This document shows positions 43,359 to 56,710 of a stretch of 64,000 nt of DNA, piece by piece. Made by a program: the position numbers and the translations under genes. This DNA comes from Planococcus citri (Eukaryota > Arthropoda > Insecta > Hemiptera > Pseudococcidae): the NCBI RefSeq assembly GCF_950023065.1, contig NC_088678.1:12390580-12454579 (forward strand), given 5' to 3'. The notes beneath the pieces were generated by a model, which saw only the letters and a list, made by a program, of their open reading frames with translations, did no database searches and was not told the DNA's origin. The first letter of the stretch is position 1, and the number at the start of each line of letters is the position of its first letter.

Positions 43359-45957
43359 AAACATAAAACACGAGTAATCAATTAAGTAACTTGCCAGAAA
43401 GCACCGCAGCTTTTACATTATACCACGATAACGATAACGAGTAGGGCGATCAAAAAAAAAAGCCAAGGTAGGTACAGTACGACCAAGTCAGATGGTAAAA
43501 CAGATTATTTGGGATGAAAGTGGTCGATGTTCATTGGTGGTAATTTTCTCGCCGCACGTGTTTATTTTACGTAGATATATATTTTTTCCACCGAAAAAAA
43601 AATCCACCCAAATGGTCGAAAGTTTGTATCATACATCGTTAATTAAAATCCTATACCTCGAATATGGTTGACCTTCGATTGAAATATTTTTTCGCACAAA
43701 TACCTATATTAAAGGGTGCCTCTGTGGATTTGTTTTGCTGGCATACGAGTAGGTACATTTTAACGAATAAATAATACCTCCCTATGGTGTCGATTGTTCT
43801 ATATTTTGTCTTTTGAACTCGTAGCCTCCTACGTAAAACTATCGGAAAAAAAAGTGAAATGACATTGAAAAGCGAGATTGATCGACGCCATTAACGCGTT
43901 TGAAAGTTAATTAGAAAATTTCGATTCGACTCATACATCAAAAGATTACCATCTATACGGAAAGCTTTTATCGACAAATGGAAATTTTAGCAAGTTGTTT
44001 TTTTAACGAGAACTGCTCGACTGAGCGTGATTTTCAAAAAGCTCGAAATTTTCATCGAGCTTTTTCACCCTCTCGTCGAATTGTAAATAAGCGAATATAT
44101 ATGATTTAAATGAAAAGAATCTCGCATATGGAGCACGTAAATGGAAAACTTTCGTACATCCGAATTTAAAAATTTCGTAATATTTGCATTTTTTGAAAAA
44201 AAAAGACAGATACGAGGAACAAGGGAAACAAATTGCGAAATAACTCTATTTTGTAACTTATAAGGAAATATTTTCGTATAAAAAAACCAGACGAAGAAAA
44301 GCAAAAAAACAAGATGGGAATTTATTTTCATCGAGGACGAGCGAAGGACTTCTCTGTTGAGAGCTTTTTATTGTTACTTTGTGTTTATTTTCAATTATGG
44401 ACTTTTTCGGCTCGTCGTTGGCTTTTTTTTAAAGGCCTTCGGCGTAAATTTAATTTCAAAATCGAGCCTGTGAAAAAGTAATGCGATTATGTTGGTTCAT
44501 TTTTTCGCAGACGAAATTTAATTTCGAAAACCCGAGTAACAAATTTATAGGAAGGTACCTATGGTAGGTATGTATTGCGAATTCTTTTGTATTTGAACTG
44601 CACAGAATAATATTCGTAGGTGAATAAGTGTACGAATACCTACATATTTGTTTTCCTCACGAATGGTGCCCTGTGGAAAAAGAAATTACTTAACAAATGA
44701 GGCTGATGAAATCTGCACATTTACAAGTTGAAAGAGTAGGAAATTCTCTATAAGTATAGGTAGGTAGGTATATGAGTAGGTGTTAGGAACAAGAACATTA
44801 CATTTTGACAATATTAAAAAGAAATTTTAATAAAGATCGGGAAAAGTAGGTACGAGTACTTAATGTAGGTATAAACCAACAAATGGGATTTCATTTTTCT
44901 CGGCTGAGAAATATTGTCGTCGCCGACGGCGATATTAACGGTGGTAAATTTCTCAAAAGGGATTGCCACCTGAGCTCTAGGCTAATAGTGAACATGTTTT
45001 TGTATGATGTATAGCTCTACCTTGTTTCGCATTGTTGTATCCTTTGTAAATTAATTTTTATTCGGTGGTTGGGTTTGGAGAAATGGGCGTTTAATGGAGA
45101 TATTTTTATTGTATAGGTAGGTGCTTTGTAGTGAAAAGTATGGATTTAATCAGCTATAAAATTTTCCAAATAACTGTTCTGCCATATGGTAAGAGTATAC
45201 ATATTAGGTAAATTTGTAACACACATTATTTTATTGTTACATCTTGATATGCCTACAGGCTGTTCGAACAATTAGTAACCAAACTGAAATTTTGGAATCA
45301 ATCTGGTGTTACTGAGAAGAAGATGAACTTTGTGTCTAAAATTGAAGGAGCAAACATCCTTTTTTTTGAAAAAATTTACCCTTGAAGAGAAGGAGGCTTA
45401 GTAATTCCATAATAGTTGGTGTCTTTTCACACTTTTTAAAACCAATTTTCAGCCAACGCTGCCCAAATTATGTTTTGATTTTCACTTATTCGCTTCATTT
45501 GGGGAATATCACTGATATTTTTTTAAATTTTGACATGGATACGCGATGTTTGGATAGACAGCGAAAAAAAAGTATTTCGGATTTGGAACAAACATTTTGA
45601 GTTAAAAATCCTTCAGAAATTGGCCAAATGGAGGCAGAGCCATAGGGCCTCAAAATTGGATCATTTTCAAAAAAAAAACTGTTGGAAAAATTTCTGAATC
45701 AATTTTTAAAAAATGCTTTTTGAGTTCTTGCATCTTCCTGAACCATTTTTGGCTTGATTTGAAACCACTTTCAGCCTCCCAACAGGGTGTTCAAAAGTTG
45801 ATCAGTCTAAAAATGAGAGATTTCTCATTTCAAAACACAAAAGAAATGTTGATAAATTCTGAAAAAATTTCAAAAATTGTATATCGCAGTGAGCCAATAA
45901 TTTTAAAATTGCTCTGTGAAAATTAGCTAGTTTTGTTTTATAATTCAAAAATTTCAG
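43359..45957. other. Upstream flank of the secreted-precursor gene
   Basis: Must contain the 5' non-coding exon and promoter of the minus-strand gene, but I cannot place either. AT-rich, with many GTAGGTA/TACCTAC words (for example 44757-44772). No supported gene. Confidence 0.4.
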
Positions 45958-46877
45958 TAAGGTAAAGTGGGGTAATTCCGATATGGGGTAATTCCGATAG
46001 CAAGCCCTAGCTTTGTTGCAAAAAACATTTTGGCACAAATTATGAAGGAAGTAGGTAGTTTTAGTGCTAACCTACACCCATTAATGATCAGATGGTTCAT
46101 CTGCTCTGTGTTGTCAAGTCTGTGCAGTGTTCAAAATCTGAATGCCCAAATCCTTTGCCGCAAAAAACAGTGCACTTTTGAAACTCGTTTTTATCGTTCA
46201 AAATTTGTTGAAAAATTCTGTTTAGAAGCTGATATTTGATGAATACGTGTTAAAGTGTCAGTACCTCTTTTGATTTTGCTTTTATAATTATTTGTTTGTG
46301 GCACTGAATTATTAAACATGTCGATCATTTTTCATGCTGTGGGGTAATTCCGATAGCCCCAGCAAAATTGTCCTGCAATGTTTTTTTCTCTGTTTTGATG
46401 TATTATAGTTTTAGGGGGTCGAAATTATCAAAGAAAATCCTCAAAACGGGGCATTTTTCTCTAGTTGGTCTAGTTTTCAAAAATTATGCCTCAAAAATGC
46501 ATATTTGTAAAAAAAATTAAATTTTTGTTCTAATGATTCAATTTACATGAAATAAAAACCTAAATATGCAATAAATGGTATATTTCAACATTACTGGCTC
46601 GGAATTACCCTGGTAGAATTCCTTTCCTTATAAAACTCATTATCGGAATTACCCCATTTTTAGGGTAATTCTGATAACTCAACCTTCCAAAATGTTTTTT
46701 CAATTATATGTATGAAGCCTTCACACAAATCACTCTTCAATATAGTCAATGTGTAGCTGAAGGACGTAGGAATAAAGTTGTTACATCATTTTTGCCCCAA
46801 AATGTACAGGAAATCCAAAAAATGAGAAATTGCTAAAATTTTGAATTTTGCCATCGGAATTACCCCACTTTACCTTA
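45958..46877. mobile_element. Inverted-repeat element (TAAGGTAAAGTGGGGTAATT ends)
   Basis: Left end TAAGGTAAAGTGGGGTAATT (45958-45977) continues as CCGAT and is matched exactly by the right end AATTACCCCACTTTACCTTA (46858-46877). The motif GGGGTAATTCCGATA recurs inside at 45985 and 46341, and its inverse GGAATTACCCCA near 46643. TA at the ends fits a Tc1/mariner or pogo-type target. 920 bp, no transposase. Confidence 0.75.
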
Positions 46878-46920
46878 ATAGTTTTTAGAATGGCCTATTT
46901 TGAAAATTTTATGATTTATC

Positions 46921-47770
46921 TCAATTTAAAAACATTGAAAATACAAAAAGACAAAAAGACAAAATGACAAAAAGACAAAACGACAAAACGACAAAACGAC
47001 AAAAAGACAAAAAGATGAAAAGATGAAACGACGAAAAGGCAAAAACTAAAAAGACGAAAAGACCAAGAGATGAAAAGATGAAAAGACCAAGAGACGAAAA
47101 GACGAAAAGACCAAGAGATGAAAAGGCGAGACGACGAAAAGATGAAAGACAAAACAACGAAAAGACAAAAAGATAAAAAGACAAAACAGCGAAAAGACAG
47201 AAAGATGAAGCAACAAAAAGGCAAAAAGATGGAAAGACAAAAAGACAAAAAGGCGAAAAGACAGAAAGAGGAAAAGATGAAAACATAAAAAGACGAAAAA
47301 CCAAAAAGATAAAAAGATGAAACGACGAAAAGACAGAAAGACGAAGCGATAAAAAGGCAAAAAGATGGAAAGACAAAAAGGCGAAAAGACAGAAAGAGGA
47401 AAAGATGAAAACATAAAAAGACGAAAAAGAAAAACCGAAAAGACAAAACGATAAAAAGATGAAACGACGAAAAGACAGAAAGACGAAGCGACAAAAAGGC
47501 AAAAAGATGGAAAGACGAAAAGACAAATAGGTGAAAAGACAGAAAAAGGAAAAGATGAAAAGACAAAATGACAAAAAACCGAAAAGACAAAAAGATAAAA
47601 AGGCGAAACGGCGAAATGACAGAAAGACGAAGCAACAAAAAGGCAAAAAGATGGAAAGACAAAAAGACAAAAAGGCGAAAAGACAGAAAGAGGAAAATAT
47701 GAAAAGACAAAAAGACAAAAAACTGAAAAGACAAGATGGAAAGATAAAAAGACGAAAAGATGAAAAGACA
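46921..47770. repeat. Purine-rich minisatellite with about 140-bp higher-order unit
   Basis: Repeats of AAAAGAC(A/G)AAA-type octamers on the plus strand, almost all A and G with spaced C. The word GCAAAAAGATGGAAAGAC recurs at 47221, 47357, 47499 and 47643 (136, 142 and 144 bp apart), so longer units were duplicated. The minus strand therefore has several long overlapping frames rich in Phe, Leu and Ser (up to 316 residues). They repeat with the DNA, and all three minus frames are open, so I do not count them as genes. Confidence 0.85.
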
Positions 47771-50700
47771 AAAAAACTTGGAAAAAATGCTGGCAAATTC
47801 TCGACTTAACTTATGCCAAATGACCAAAAAAATGAACAAATTTTTGCAATTTTTTTTCACCATCACTCTCTTAAGTTGACAGTCATTATGAAAAAAATCT
47901 TACAAATTTAGTTAGCCCTTCAAATTAGAAATAGGCCGTGCGGAGAAACCGACCTGACCTCCTCCTGAGTTCTCATAAAATGGGAAAAATCCAAAAAATT
48001 GATTTACAGATTTTGTTTAGATGGTATGTAGTTGAAGTTAATCGTGGAATTCGGTCCATTGTTGACCCTTCTTTCCCCTCTCATGACGAAAAAAATGAAT
48101 TTAAGACCCTTAAAATTATCATATTTTTACATTCCAATCAAATTGAATTTGATTCATTTTCATCCCCCCTCCCTCCCCAATGAGAAGAAAAGTTAGCTTG
48201 ATCCCCCAAGAATTTCTCATGTTTTTGTTCATTTCTCAAGTTTGAGGGTTTCTATTCATAAAAGAGCCAAGATTTCTGGAGCACTGAGAGAGGTTCTCGA
48301 AAAGAGAGTTATTTGGAAAAATTTAAACACAAAGGTTGAAATTTCAAACAAAAATAGGCCCTCCATATTTATTTTTCATTCAATTCTTTTGATCATTGTT
48401 TGGAGAACCTAAATAAAGTGTTTTCTAGAAAAGGGTGATTATTCTAAACAATTTAAATCAGGAATGCAAATTTTTTAAAGTATTTTTGGAGGCCTGAAAT
48501 TTTAAAATTTTTAGTCAATTTTGTAGGGTTCTAAACAAATTACAAGGAGATCACTGTTGTTTGGGGGAGGGGGAGAGGACATTTTTCCTAAAAAGGAGGT
48601 TATTAATTTGAAAGAATTCTGCTTACAACGCAATAAAAATGAAAAATTTTCAGATGATTTCTGTATTTAATTTTTTTTTCAAGTTGAGCATTTTTCACAC
48701 GACATTGCCTTGAACTTTGGGGAAAATTTAAAAAAAAAAGGAAATTATTACCTCATGAAGTCTGAAAACTTCAGGATATAAGAACGTAAAACAACGAAGC
48801 TTCAAAATACGAGTACCTAAGATCTGCTCTAATTAACAAACATCACTCAAATGCAATATTTCACTTTTATTAGGCTCTTTGACGACGTACGTTATAGTGT
48901 TGAAAGGGTTTAAGTAGGTATTATAAATGGATGACCCCAATTGTGAATTAACACTCATCCAATTTCTCTGAAGGAATTGGGGGAGGGGGGGTGTGAAATT
49001 AGCCCAAAAAATGTATAAGTAGATATGAAAAATAAAAAAGTTAAACCTTAGTTTTGATTTAGAAAACCTCGTTCCACGCCCCTACCTCTCCAAATTTGAA
49101 ATTTCCTTGGAAGGATTTGATAAACTAATGTACATAGAAACCTGAAATTATGAATGTACAATTTGGTTATGATGCCTCAGATGTACCTTTTAGAGTTCTG
49201 CCTTTTTCTAAAGTCACAAAAAATGGAGTTTTACACTTCTTTAAAATGTTTGTGATTTTTAGGGAAAATATTTAGAAAATACCCTAAGCATTTTGGAGGG
49301 TTTGTCTGAAATGGAACGTCTGACTTTTTTCTGAAAAATTTTTGGGTCTTCAAAATCGAACATTAATTTTTTACCAGAGTTTAAAATTTTTAATTCGCGA
49401 TAAAAATTTTTCAAAAAATGTTCAAAATGACTGAGTAATTGACCAATTGTCAATTTTTAAATTTTTAATCTTTCAGAGGTTTTGCACTACCTACCTACTT
49501 GAGAAAATTGAAATTTCGAAATCTAAAATCTTAATAGCACAGTAGTGGTTCAAGTCAGAGCCTTAAAATTATTCCTACAGTATTTTGAGCTGCCCCTCAA
49601 CATTTTTTAGATGGATCCCCTGACCCCCCCCCCTCGAACGAAAAACTTCAATATGACCCACCTCAGTATTAGTTGACTCTTTGAATCATTCTCAGTTCCT
49701 GACCTGAAAAAATTTCACCACAGAGAAAAAAATACATGTAATGAGTCAAGTGACGTTATGAAAAGAAATTTTAAAGAAAATGACGTGGGGCAATAAGTAT
49801 GGGTGGATTAAAATTTAGGTAGGTACATTCAGTTATTGCTTTAAAAAAAAACTCGCTCTGAGCAAACAAAATATCTACCTATTCACCTTTGGAAAAGAAA
49901 ATGCTCTCTCAAAAAAATCAAAATCTCGAAGCTTAGATAAGTAGGTATGTTGCTAAGTATAGGCAATTTTAGCTTCTTATTCCGCCGAAAAACCATAAAA
50001 TGAAAAATCACACCAGTTTCTTTCTTATACATATACAAAATTAATGGTGTGATTTTTTTTTCGTTTGGTATAGAAACCCACCTGTTTGTATTTTTCTACT
50101 GGAGATAAAAATTATTACCTATTTTTTTTTACGATATTCTTTCAGTTACAGATATTGAAGATAAATGGACGTCATTTGATCGGTAACTTGATAATAATAA
50201 TGGGGTGATCGATTTTTAATTCTTTGTAGTTCGGCAGAGCGTGTTTTTTCCCAATGTGTTGGTGTGTTCTAAATATTGATTATACAAATAGGTCTACCTA
50301 TATTATGCACAATTCAACTCTGTAGGACACGTGAATATTTAATAGATACCTGGAAGATAGGGTCGAGTTAGTGATGAAAATGTTTATCGAAGCTTAATAC
50401 ACAGAATAGGTTACCTTACACTTATTTTATAGGTTATGATTGCTGTTTACGTGGAGCAGATCAGATGATGAGCATAATGTTAAAAACCCCCGACGACGTA
50501 AATAGGAAGGGAGATCCGCTGAAGTTAAATTCGTCGCAATAAACTTATCAAATATGTGATTTTGATTTTTTTCGTATAATTCTTTATCGAAAATTTTTTT
50601 AAACGATTACGAATTAGGTACACAGCATATCAACTTATTCATATATTTTCAGAAGGAATTAATAAATGAGATCACATTTTTTCTCTGATAGTCCATCAAC

Positions 50701-52420
50701 GACAGGATGTATACGTACAGATGATAACCTAATCGCTTTTCTCTCGTTATCATATTTGTCTCCAAATCCGGTAAAAATAACGAGTATAGGTATTCATTTT
50801 TTCAGAATTTGCTTACCTCACTTCGAGCACTTTTAAAATTTCCTATTTAGGTATTTTTATAAATTTCTGATAAGCACTCGTAGGTACGTTATTTTGCAAA
50901 AATTATGTATCCGTTTGCTCGCGATAATTACATGTAAAAGGATATGAGTAATCAGATGTAAAATATTTTTCATATCTATAAAAATATATTATTCATCAAA
51001 AAGATGAAAAAAACCATCACGCATTTGTATAACTGTGGCTATAAAAAAGGATGTGATTTCAGTTTAGAAATCATACTCGATCTGATTCCTATCCGAGGAT
51101 GATAGCAGGTTCCAGCTCTGGTTCGACTATAGAGTCGAAGAATTGTTCTAGACCATTCAAAGAAAAAGTGCTACTTACAATTACATAAATTTAAAAAAAA
51201 TTTTAATTCTTTCATGGTTAACAGTATGTTGTTTTGTTCAAATATGTTAGTAAAAGTGAAAGTACCTACGCATATTTTTATGGAAAAAAAATGCAGTTCG
51301 TTGATGGTAAGGTAAGTTTCATTCAATTTTTATAGCGTAAAATTTTTATTATAGGTTTAGCATTAAATACTTACTGATTTCTTGAGACTAGGGTGAAATT
51401 TCAGAATTGTGGACCTAACCTAACAAGGGGACTTTTTGAACTGGTGCTACCTGATTTGAAAACACCTCGCTAGATCGAAAGAACATGCCCTAAACCCACC
51501 GTAACCAAAATTTTCTGCCCCAAAGTGCATTTTTGAATTTTTAGATAGTTTCTAAAAATTTTTAAAACTCAAAAAAATTGTATTAATAGTGATTTTTAAA
51601 ATTGTTTATATGAAACATGAATTTTTCTGAGCGAAATGAACCGGTATAAATAATCCAATTCAGTCCCTACATCAACAACTTATACCTACTTGTTCCAGGC
51701 CACTCTGTAGCCTCCAGAGATTTTTTAATTTTTTCCAAGAATTTCAAATCAGTCTGGATATTAAAAAAGACTGTAAATGAACTTTAGGATTTTAAACTTT
51801 GGTTAATGGTTATGGGGCATCTTTTTGATTGTTTTAGATGATTATCGCGAAATTCCAGTAGTGCTTTTAGTTCGAAAGTGAATTTTTAGTCAATTTGTAA
51901 ATATTAGAAAAATGTAAAAAAAATCAAATTTTCAAAACAGGTACCTACTATACATATATAGGTAACGAACAAGGTTTTTGTTGAGATATTGCCTTAATGG
52001 AAGAGTGCCCAATAACCAGGTTCATTTTTAGCCCTTCCCGAGTGATTTGAAAACTCTAAAAAAAAATTGAAAATTCACTGAAGGCTCAAAAAAATTGAAT
52101 TGCGATTGTATTTGAGTCGAGGGATCGTGTAAGCACACGTCAGACGATATTTCCGAGAGTTTTTTCTCATTTTCTGAAATTCACGCAAATTCGTCAATTC
52201 ATTATTGAGCTAGCACTCTTGGAATTTTCTATAACTGCCTAAAAAGTAAAAAAGTCGATTTGCCCAACATGGATCCACCAGAGTTATAAATGCCAAAGTT
52301 CATTGCTAGGTAACCTTTCTGGAGTGATTATTTCTGGAGAAAATTAAAGAATTTCTGGAGGCTAGTATGTAGTTATTGATGTGTGGGAGTCTAATTAAAA
52401 CAATTATTTAGATACATTTT
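47771..52420. other. Intergenic, no supported gene
   Basis: AT-rich sequence with short homopolymers and GTAGGTA words. I saw no exon with coding character, no clear inverted-repeat element and no RNA gene. Confidence 0.4.
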
Positions 52421-52424
52421 ATTG

Positions 52425-54413
52425 GTTCAGTTTTGACCCATTTGACCACTATTTTTACATATCCGTTGAAAAAGTTGAAAACCCCCTTTTAGAGCGGGCA
52501 ATAGCGGGTTTAAAAAGGGGAAGATTGGCACATCAATTTTTTCTTCGGGAATGTGTTCGGATGGATCCTCTGAACCACTAAAAAAAAGAGCTGACTCAAC
52601 TACCCCTGGAAGAAAATTTTTTAGAGGGCTGAAACCGGTTTCGATTCACGTTTTTTGCGTTTTACTCCGTAAATATCAGGTTTTTGAGAAAAACTACCAT
52701 GACGAAAAATGTTCCCCTTCAAATTCTCGACAATTTGATACTACGCTCGATACCCATTGCTCAAGGGGGGTGTCCAAAAAAAGGGGTGGAAAGAGTAGGT
52801 GTTTCAAAAAAAGTCAGTCCAATAAATTAATCAAAATTACCACTTAAAAATTATTCGTTTTCGCTCAAATTTTTTTTACAAAGTCTACTCACCCAACTAC
52901 TAATCAAACTACCATTTGTCTTCAACCCTCCTCGGGGGTTCGTGAGGGTTGCTTGATTTTTCAAGTAACACACTACTGAATCATATTTATTTGAAAAACA
53001 AATCTGGACGTGCGATGTATCGAATAGTATGTTTTCGAGATCGCTAAATACGAATAATTATGACTTATTTTTTGCATACAACCCCTCAAAGCCCCTCTGT
53101 GCCCCAAAATGGGGATCAAAATTTTGAAAAGTCGTGAAAAATCGAGTGATACATCGAATGGTGCGTTTTCGAGGTCGCCGAGTGCGAATATGAACTTCTT
53201 TTTTGGGTCCCACCCCCCCAATGTCCCTCTGTGCCCCAAAATGGGGGTGAAAATTTTGAAAAATCGTGAAAAGTCGAATGATATATCGAATTGTATGTGT
53301 TCAAAGTCGCTGACGAGCACGAATATGGCCTTAATTTTTGGGCCCAACCCCGCACAACTCCCAAGTGCCCCAAAAAAAGGTCAAAATTTTGAAAAAATGT
53401 GAAAAGTCGAGTGACATATTGAATGGTATGTTTTCGAAATCGCCGAGTACGAATATGAACTTATTTTTTGCATACAACCCCTCTGTGCCCCTCTGTGCCC
53501 CAAAATGAGGGTCAAAATTTTGAAAAATCGTGCAGAAAAATCGACTGATATATTTTTGCTCCTGCTTTTTTACGTTATTTTCCCGCTCTATTTTACTCGA
53601 TGAAAAAAAACGCGTCACAAAAATTCAAAATTCGAAGAAATTCAATTAATGAACGAATTTAATTTTTTTGCTATGAGTGTGATTTTTATCAACTTTTTCG
53701 CGAAATACGTCAGAAAGAAATCAAAGTAAGACAACTGAATAAATCTAAACTTTTTTTGATATTTGGAATTGAAAATTTAATTTTTTCGAATTTGGATTTT
53801 TTTGTGATGAGTTCATTTTATTGAGTGAAAGGTTTTTTTCAACTCTTTCAACGAATACATAAAAATAGGGGTCAAATGGGTCAACTTCAGCAGTCAGAAC
53901 TTTTTTTTATGTTTTAAATCAAAATATCGTATTTTTTCCGCAAACTTTCAATTTTTTTAAATCGACTTTACGAAATAATTCCATCCCAATTTTTTAATAT
54001 GTTGTTCAGCATAAAAATTTGTTTGTAATATATTTTTTTCAGAATTTTTGAGAGTCGAAACAATATAAAAACTACGTTTTGAAACTTTTCGAGTTAATTT
54101 TTCGTACAAAAAAAAGTGGCAATACTGGTTTTTATGATATCACCAGAAAGCCTTTTAAAACCCCTAATTATTGGGAAAATTTCCACTTTGGTAGGTATCG
54201 CGGTTATCGAGTAATCAACTTCTGAAATCGATGACATTTTAAGTTCACTGAAAATTTTGACACCCCCAAGCAGTCTTTAAAAAAGGGCTAGAGGGCTGCG
54301 ATTTGCTCCATTGGTCATGTCTTCGGAAGGTCTTTCAACTGGAAACATTTCAAAAAAAATCGCTGACCCCCCCCCCCCCTTACCACCTCTTGGTCTAGTT
54401 GTCGTAGAATGGC
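52425..54413. mobile_element. Palindromic element family C, copy 2, disrupted
   Basis: A left-arm piece (about 52425-52500, TTGACCCATTTGACCACTAT) and a nearly full right arm (about 53590-54413, ending CTTGGTCTAGTTGTCGTAGAATGGCCC) flank unrelated DNA that includes the second 132-bp array. The left end is lost. This copy has therefore been broken or expanded after insertion. Confidence 0.55.
52960..53560. repeat. Tandem array, about 132-bp unit, locus 2
   Basis: The anchor GTATGTTTTCGA(G/A)(A/G)TCGC occurs at 53028, 53161 (GTGCG variant), 53293 and 53426, spacings 133, 132 and 133 bp. Each unit has GTGCCCCAAAATGGGG and AAAATTTTGAAAA. Same family and orientation as the array at 35041-35560, 18 kb away, with independent sequence drift. 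Confidence 0.8.
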
Positions 54414-55547
54414 CCATCTAGTAGGTACCTACTTCTCCAAGTGCAATAAAATTCTAAGCTACACGCAGTCTAAAAGGTTAAAAGTTAAAATCTTTTCTTA
54501 CTCCTTGGCAAAGTTCTCTCTTATTATTCTCTCTTTTCATTTTTGTGTTTTAAATCGTCATAAATGGTTCTAAGAGATCAAAAATTATGTTGATACTTTC
54601 AGATTAATAAATAATGCTGATCTCATTGCATCTGGAAAACTGGTGTAGCCTTGGCTGAATTTCCTTTTCTGGTTGCGAATAAAAATGCGAACTCAAAACG
54701 AGGAAAATATGTAACTTGACGACAATTTCTTCGTGAACAATTTGGATTCTCCGAAGATGATCGAGAGCAGTGAGCACTTCGTGACCACGGTTCATCGAAA
54801 ATAATCGTGAAGGTTTTCAACGGTATTCGAATGTTACGAATTGTTACTAACCATGGAGCTATTGCTTTGTCATCAAATTCAGCTGAACCCGAATATGAAA
54901 CGAAGTGTATTTATGAAAATCATCGAATAGTTTGTATAACAACCTTGATTTGGAAGAACCGAATAATAGGTATATTATTACTTAATAAGTACTTACTCTA
55001 ACGTACCTATTCCTCTATTTTGCACCTTTATATTTTTATGTAGTTCGGCAGGTAGATAGGTATTAGTTAATTATTATCTGAACCTATATCTAATTTAGGC
55101 TAAATATTAAGTAAGTAATTCCCATAAAATTATTGGGATTTATTTTCAGTGAAAATTAGTAAAAGAAAGATGCATATCGTATAAACAAGTATTACACACT
55201 TACAAAGTTTTCACCTAAGTATGTTTATACCCAAAAGTATGCGTATTGTTGATACTTGCGGCTGAAGTATTTTTTCCTCATTATGACGAATAAGCAATAT
55301 TAGGCAAATCCTGCCAGTTACCTACTCGAATATTTTGATAGTTTTCCTCATAAACAGGATACCTCGTCAATAAATTCATTTTAAAGTAATACAAGTATCA
55401 ATTTAAATAATATTCCATTTCCAATCAATATTTTCATTCGCAAAGTACATACTTACAAATTGTACCTTATGGTCATTTTTACTCTTTCTCATGTCTTTCC
55501 AGAGTCTCAACGATACTTACATTTTTTTAATCTTAATATTACAATCA

Positions 55548-56705
55548 CATCAGGTGAATCCTGTGAATTATTTCATAAACTATAGATGCTCACCAAGTCA
55601 AATTTACATTTTTAGAAGAGCGGTTGTGTTGTTATTAATATTATAGTACTGTGTGGTAATCACTTGAAATACCTAAGATTGGACCAATTTAACAGTTTTT
55701 TTCTTAATGATTTTTCTTCGCGGAATCACTTTTTAAACAATAATTACTTATTTTGAGTCATGATTTTTCTTATAAACATTTCGTTGCGTGATTGGCTGTC
55801 ATTTTGAAAACGGTATGCAGTGTGGAAGTATGGTTTCAAGGTTTAAGTTTTTATTTAAAAATACATAAATAATAAGATAAATAATATTTGGATGAAGAAG
55901 GTAACTAGCGAGTTAGTACATCACGTTTGCATTCCATATTTTGAACGTATCTCTAACTCGTATTGAAATGTTTGTCAAAATTCATTTCTGAATGAGCACG
56001 TACTAGCATGAGAAACGGTTTTCAACTTTCTTCTCTTTGAACAAGCATAGCTCTACTCGATTGGGGTTCCGAAAATCTCCTATCACCTATAGTCATTTTG
56101 AGGGAAATTTTCTACAAATTAAATCTATACATTTACGTTTTTGTGTTTGGGTTGATATTTGAGGAGAAAAATGTTGAAAACTGAATTTGGGGGGCTATAT
56201 GATCCACAATTCAGGGGAACACTCACCCTGGACAGGACCGGACACCTCAGATCCTTGATTGGCAGGGTACAAAAATGGATCGGTTTACCAAATTTCAGCT
56301 TCCTAGCAAAATCTCCCAAATGACCACTTGTTTTTCTGCCAACTCTACTGGACCATCCCAGAGTGTTGCAATTGCCTAAAAAGTATATATTCTTTGGAAT
56401 TATTGGGTCTAAATAAAATACACTCTTTCTCATACGTGTTGAAAGTGGCTCTCGGAAATTATTGATACTTGAAAACGTGAGCTAGAATGAAGATTCTCAC
56501 AGCTGAAGCTGCTCAATCATAGATTTTGAGATTTTTAGGGTATTTTTTTAAAGCAATTTGATCCTAAAAAATGGACTTTTTCTCGTTCATGTTAGAAGTG
56601 GCTCTCTAAATGTTTTTGTATATGTAGTTGGAATATGTGACTTGGAAAGAAGGTTTCAAGAGTTTTTACTGCTGATTCAAGTACTCCACAAACTTATTAT
56701 TTAAA
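55548..56705. repeat. Dispersed repeat family D, copy 1
   Basis: Starts near ATCACATCAGGTGAATCCTG and runs through GATGCTCACCAAGTCAAATT, GTTGCGTGATTGGCTGTCA and CATAGCTCTACTCGATTGGG. Copy at 60055-61220 in the same orientation aligns over its full length with small indels; shorter copies lie at 58866-59165 and 63517-63770. No coding capacity and no recognised element type. It ends next to the family C element at 56711. Confidence 0.7.
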
Positions 56706-56710
56706 GTACC

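Noticed and set aside
46916..47866. Minus-strand reading frames of 316, 291 and 241 residues rich in Phe, Leu and Ser
   Set aside because: All three minus frames are open because the DNA is a purine-rich tandem repeat; the proteins repeat with the DNA unit and have no start context or domain.
52973..53618. Several overlapping frames of 85-124 residues on both strands
   Set aside because: They follow the 132-bp tandem unit and repeat with it.
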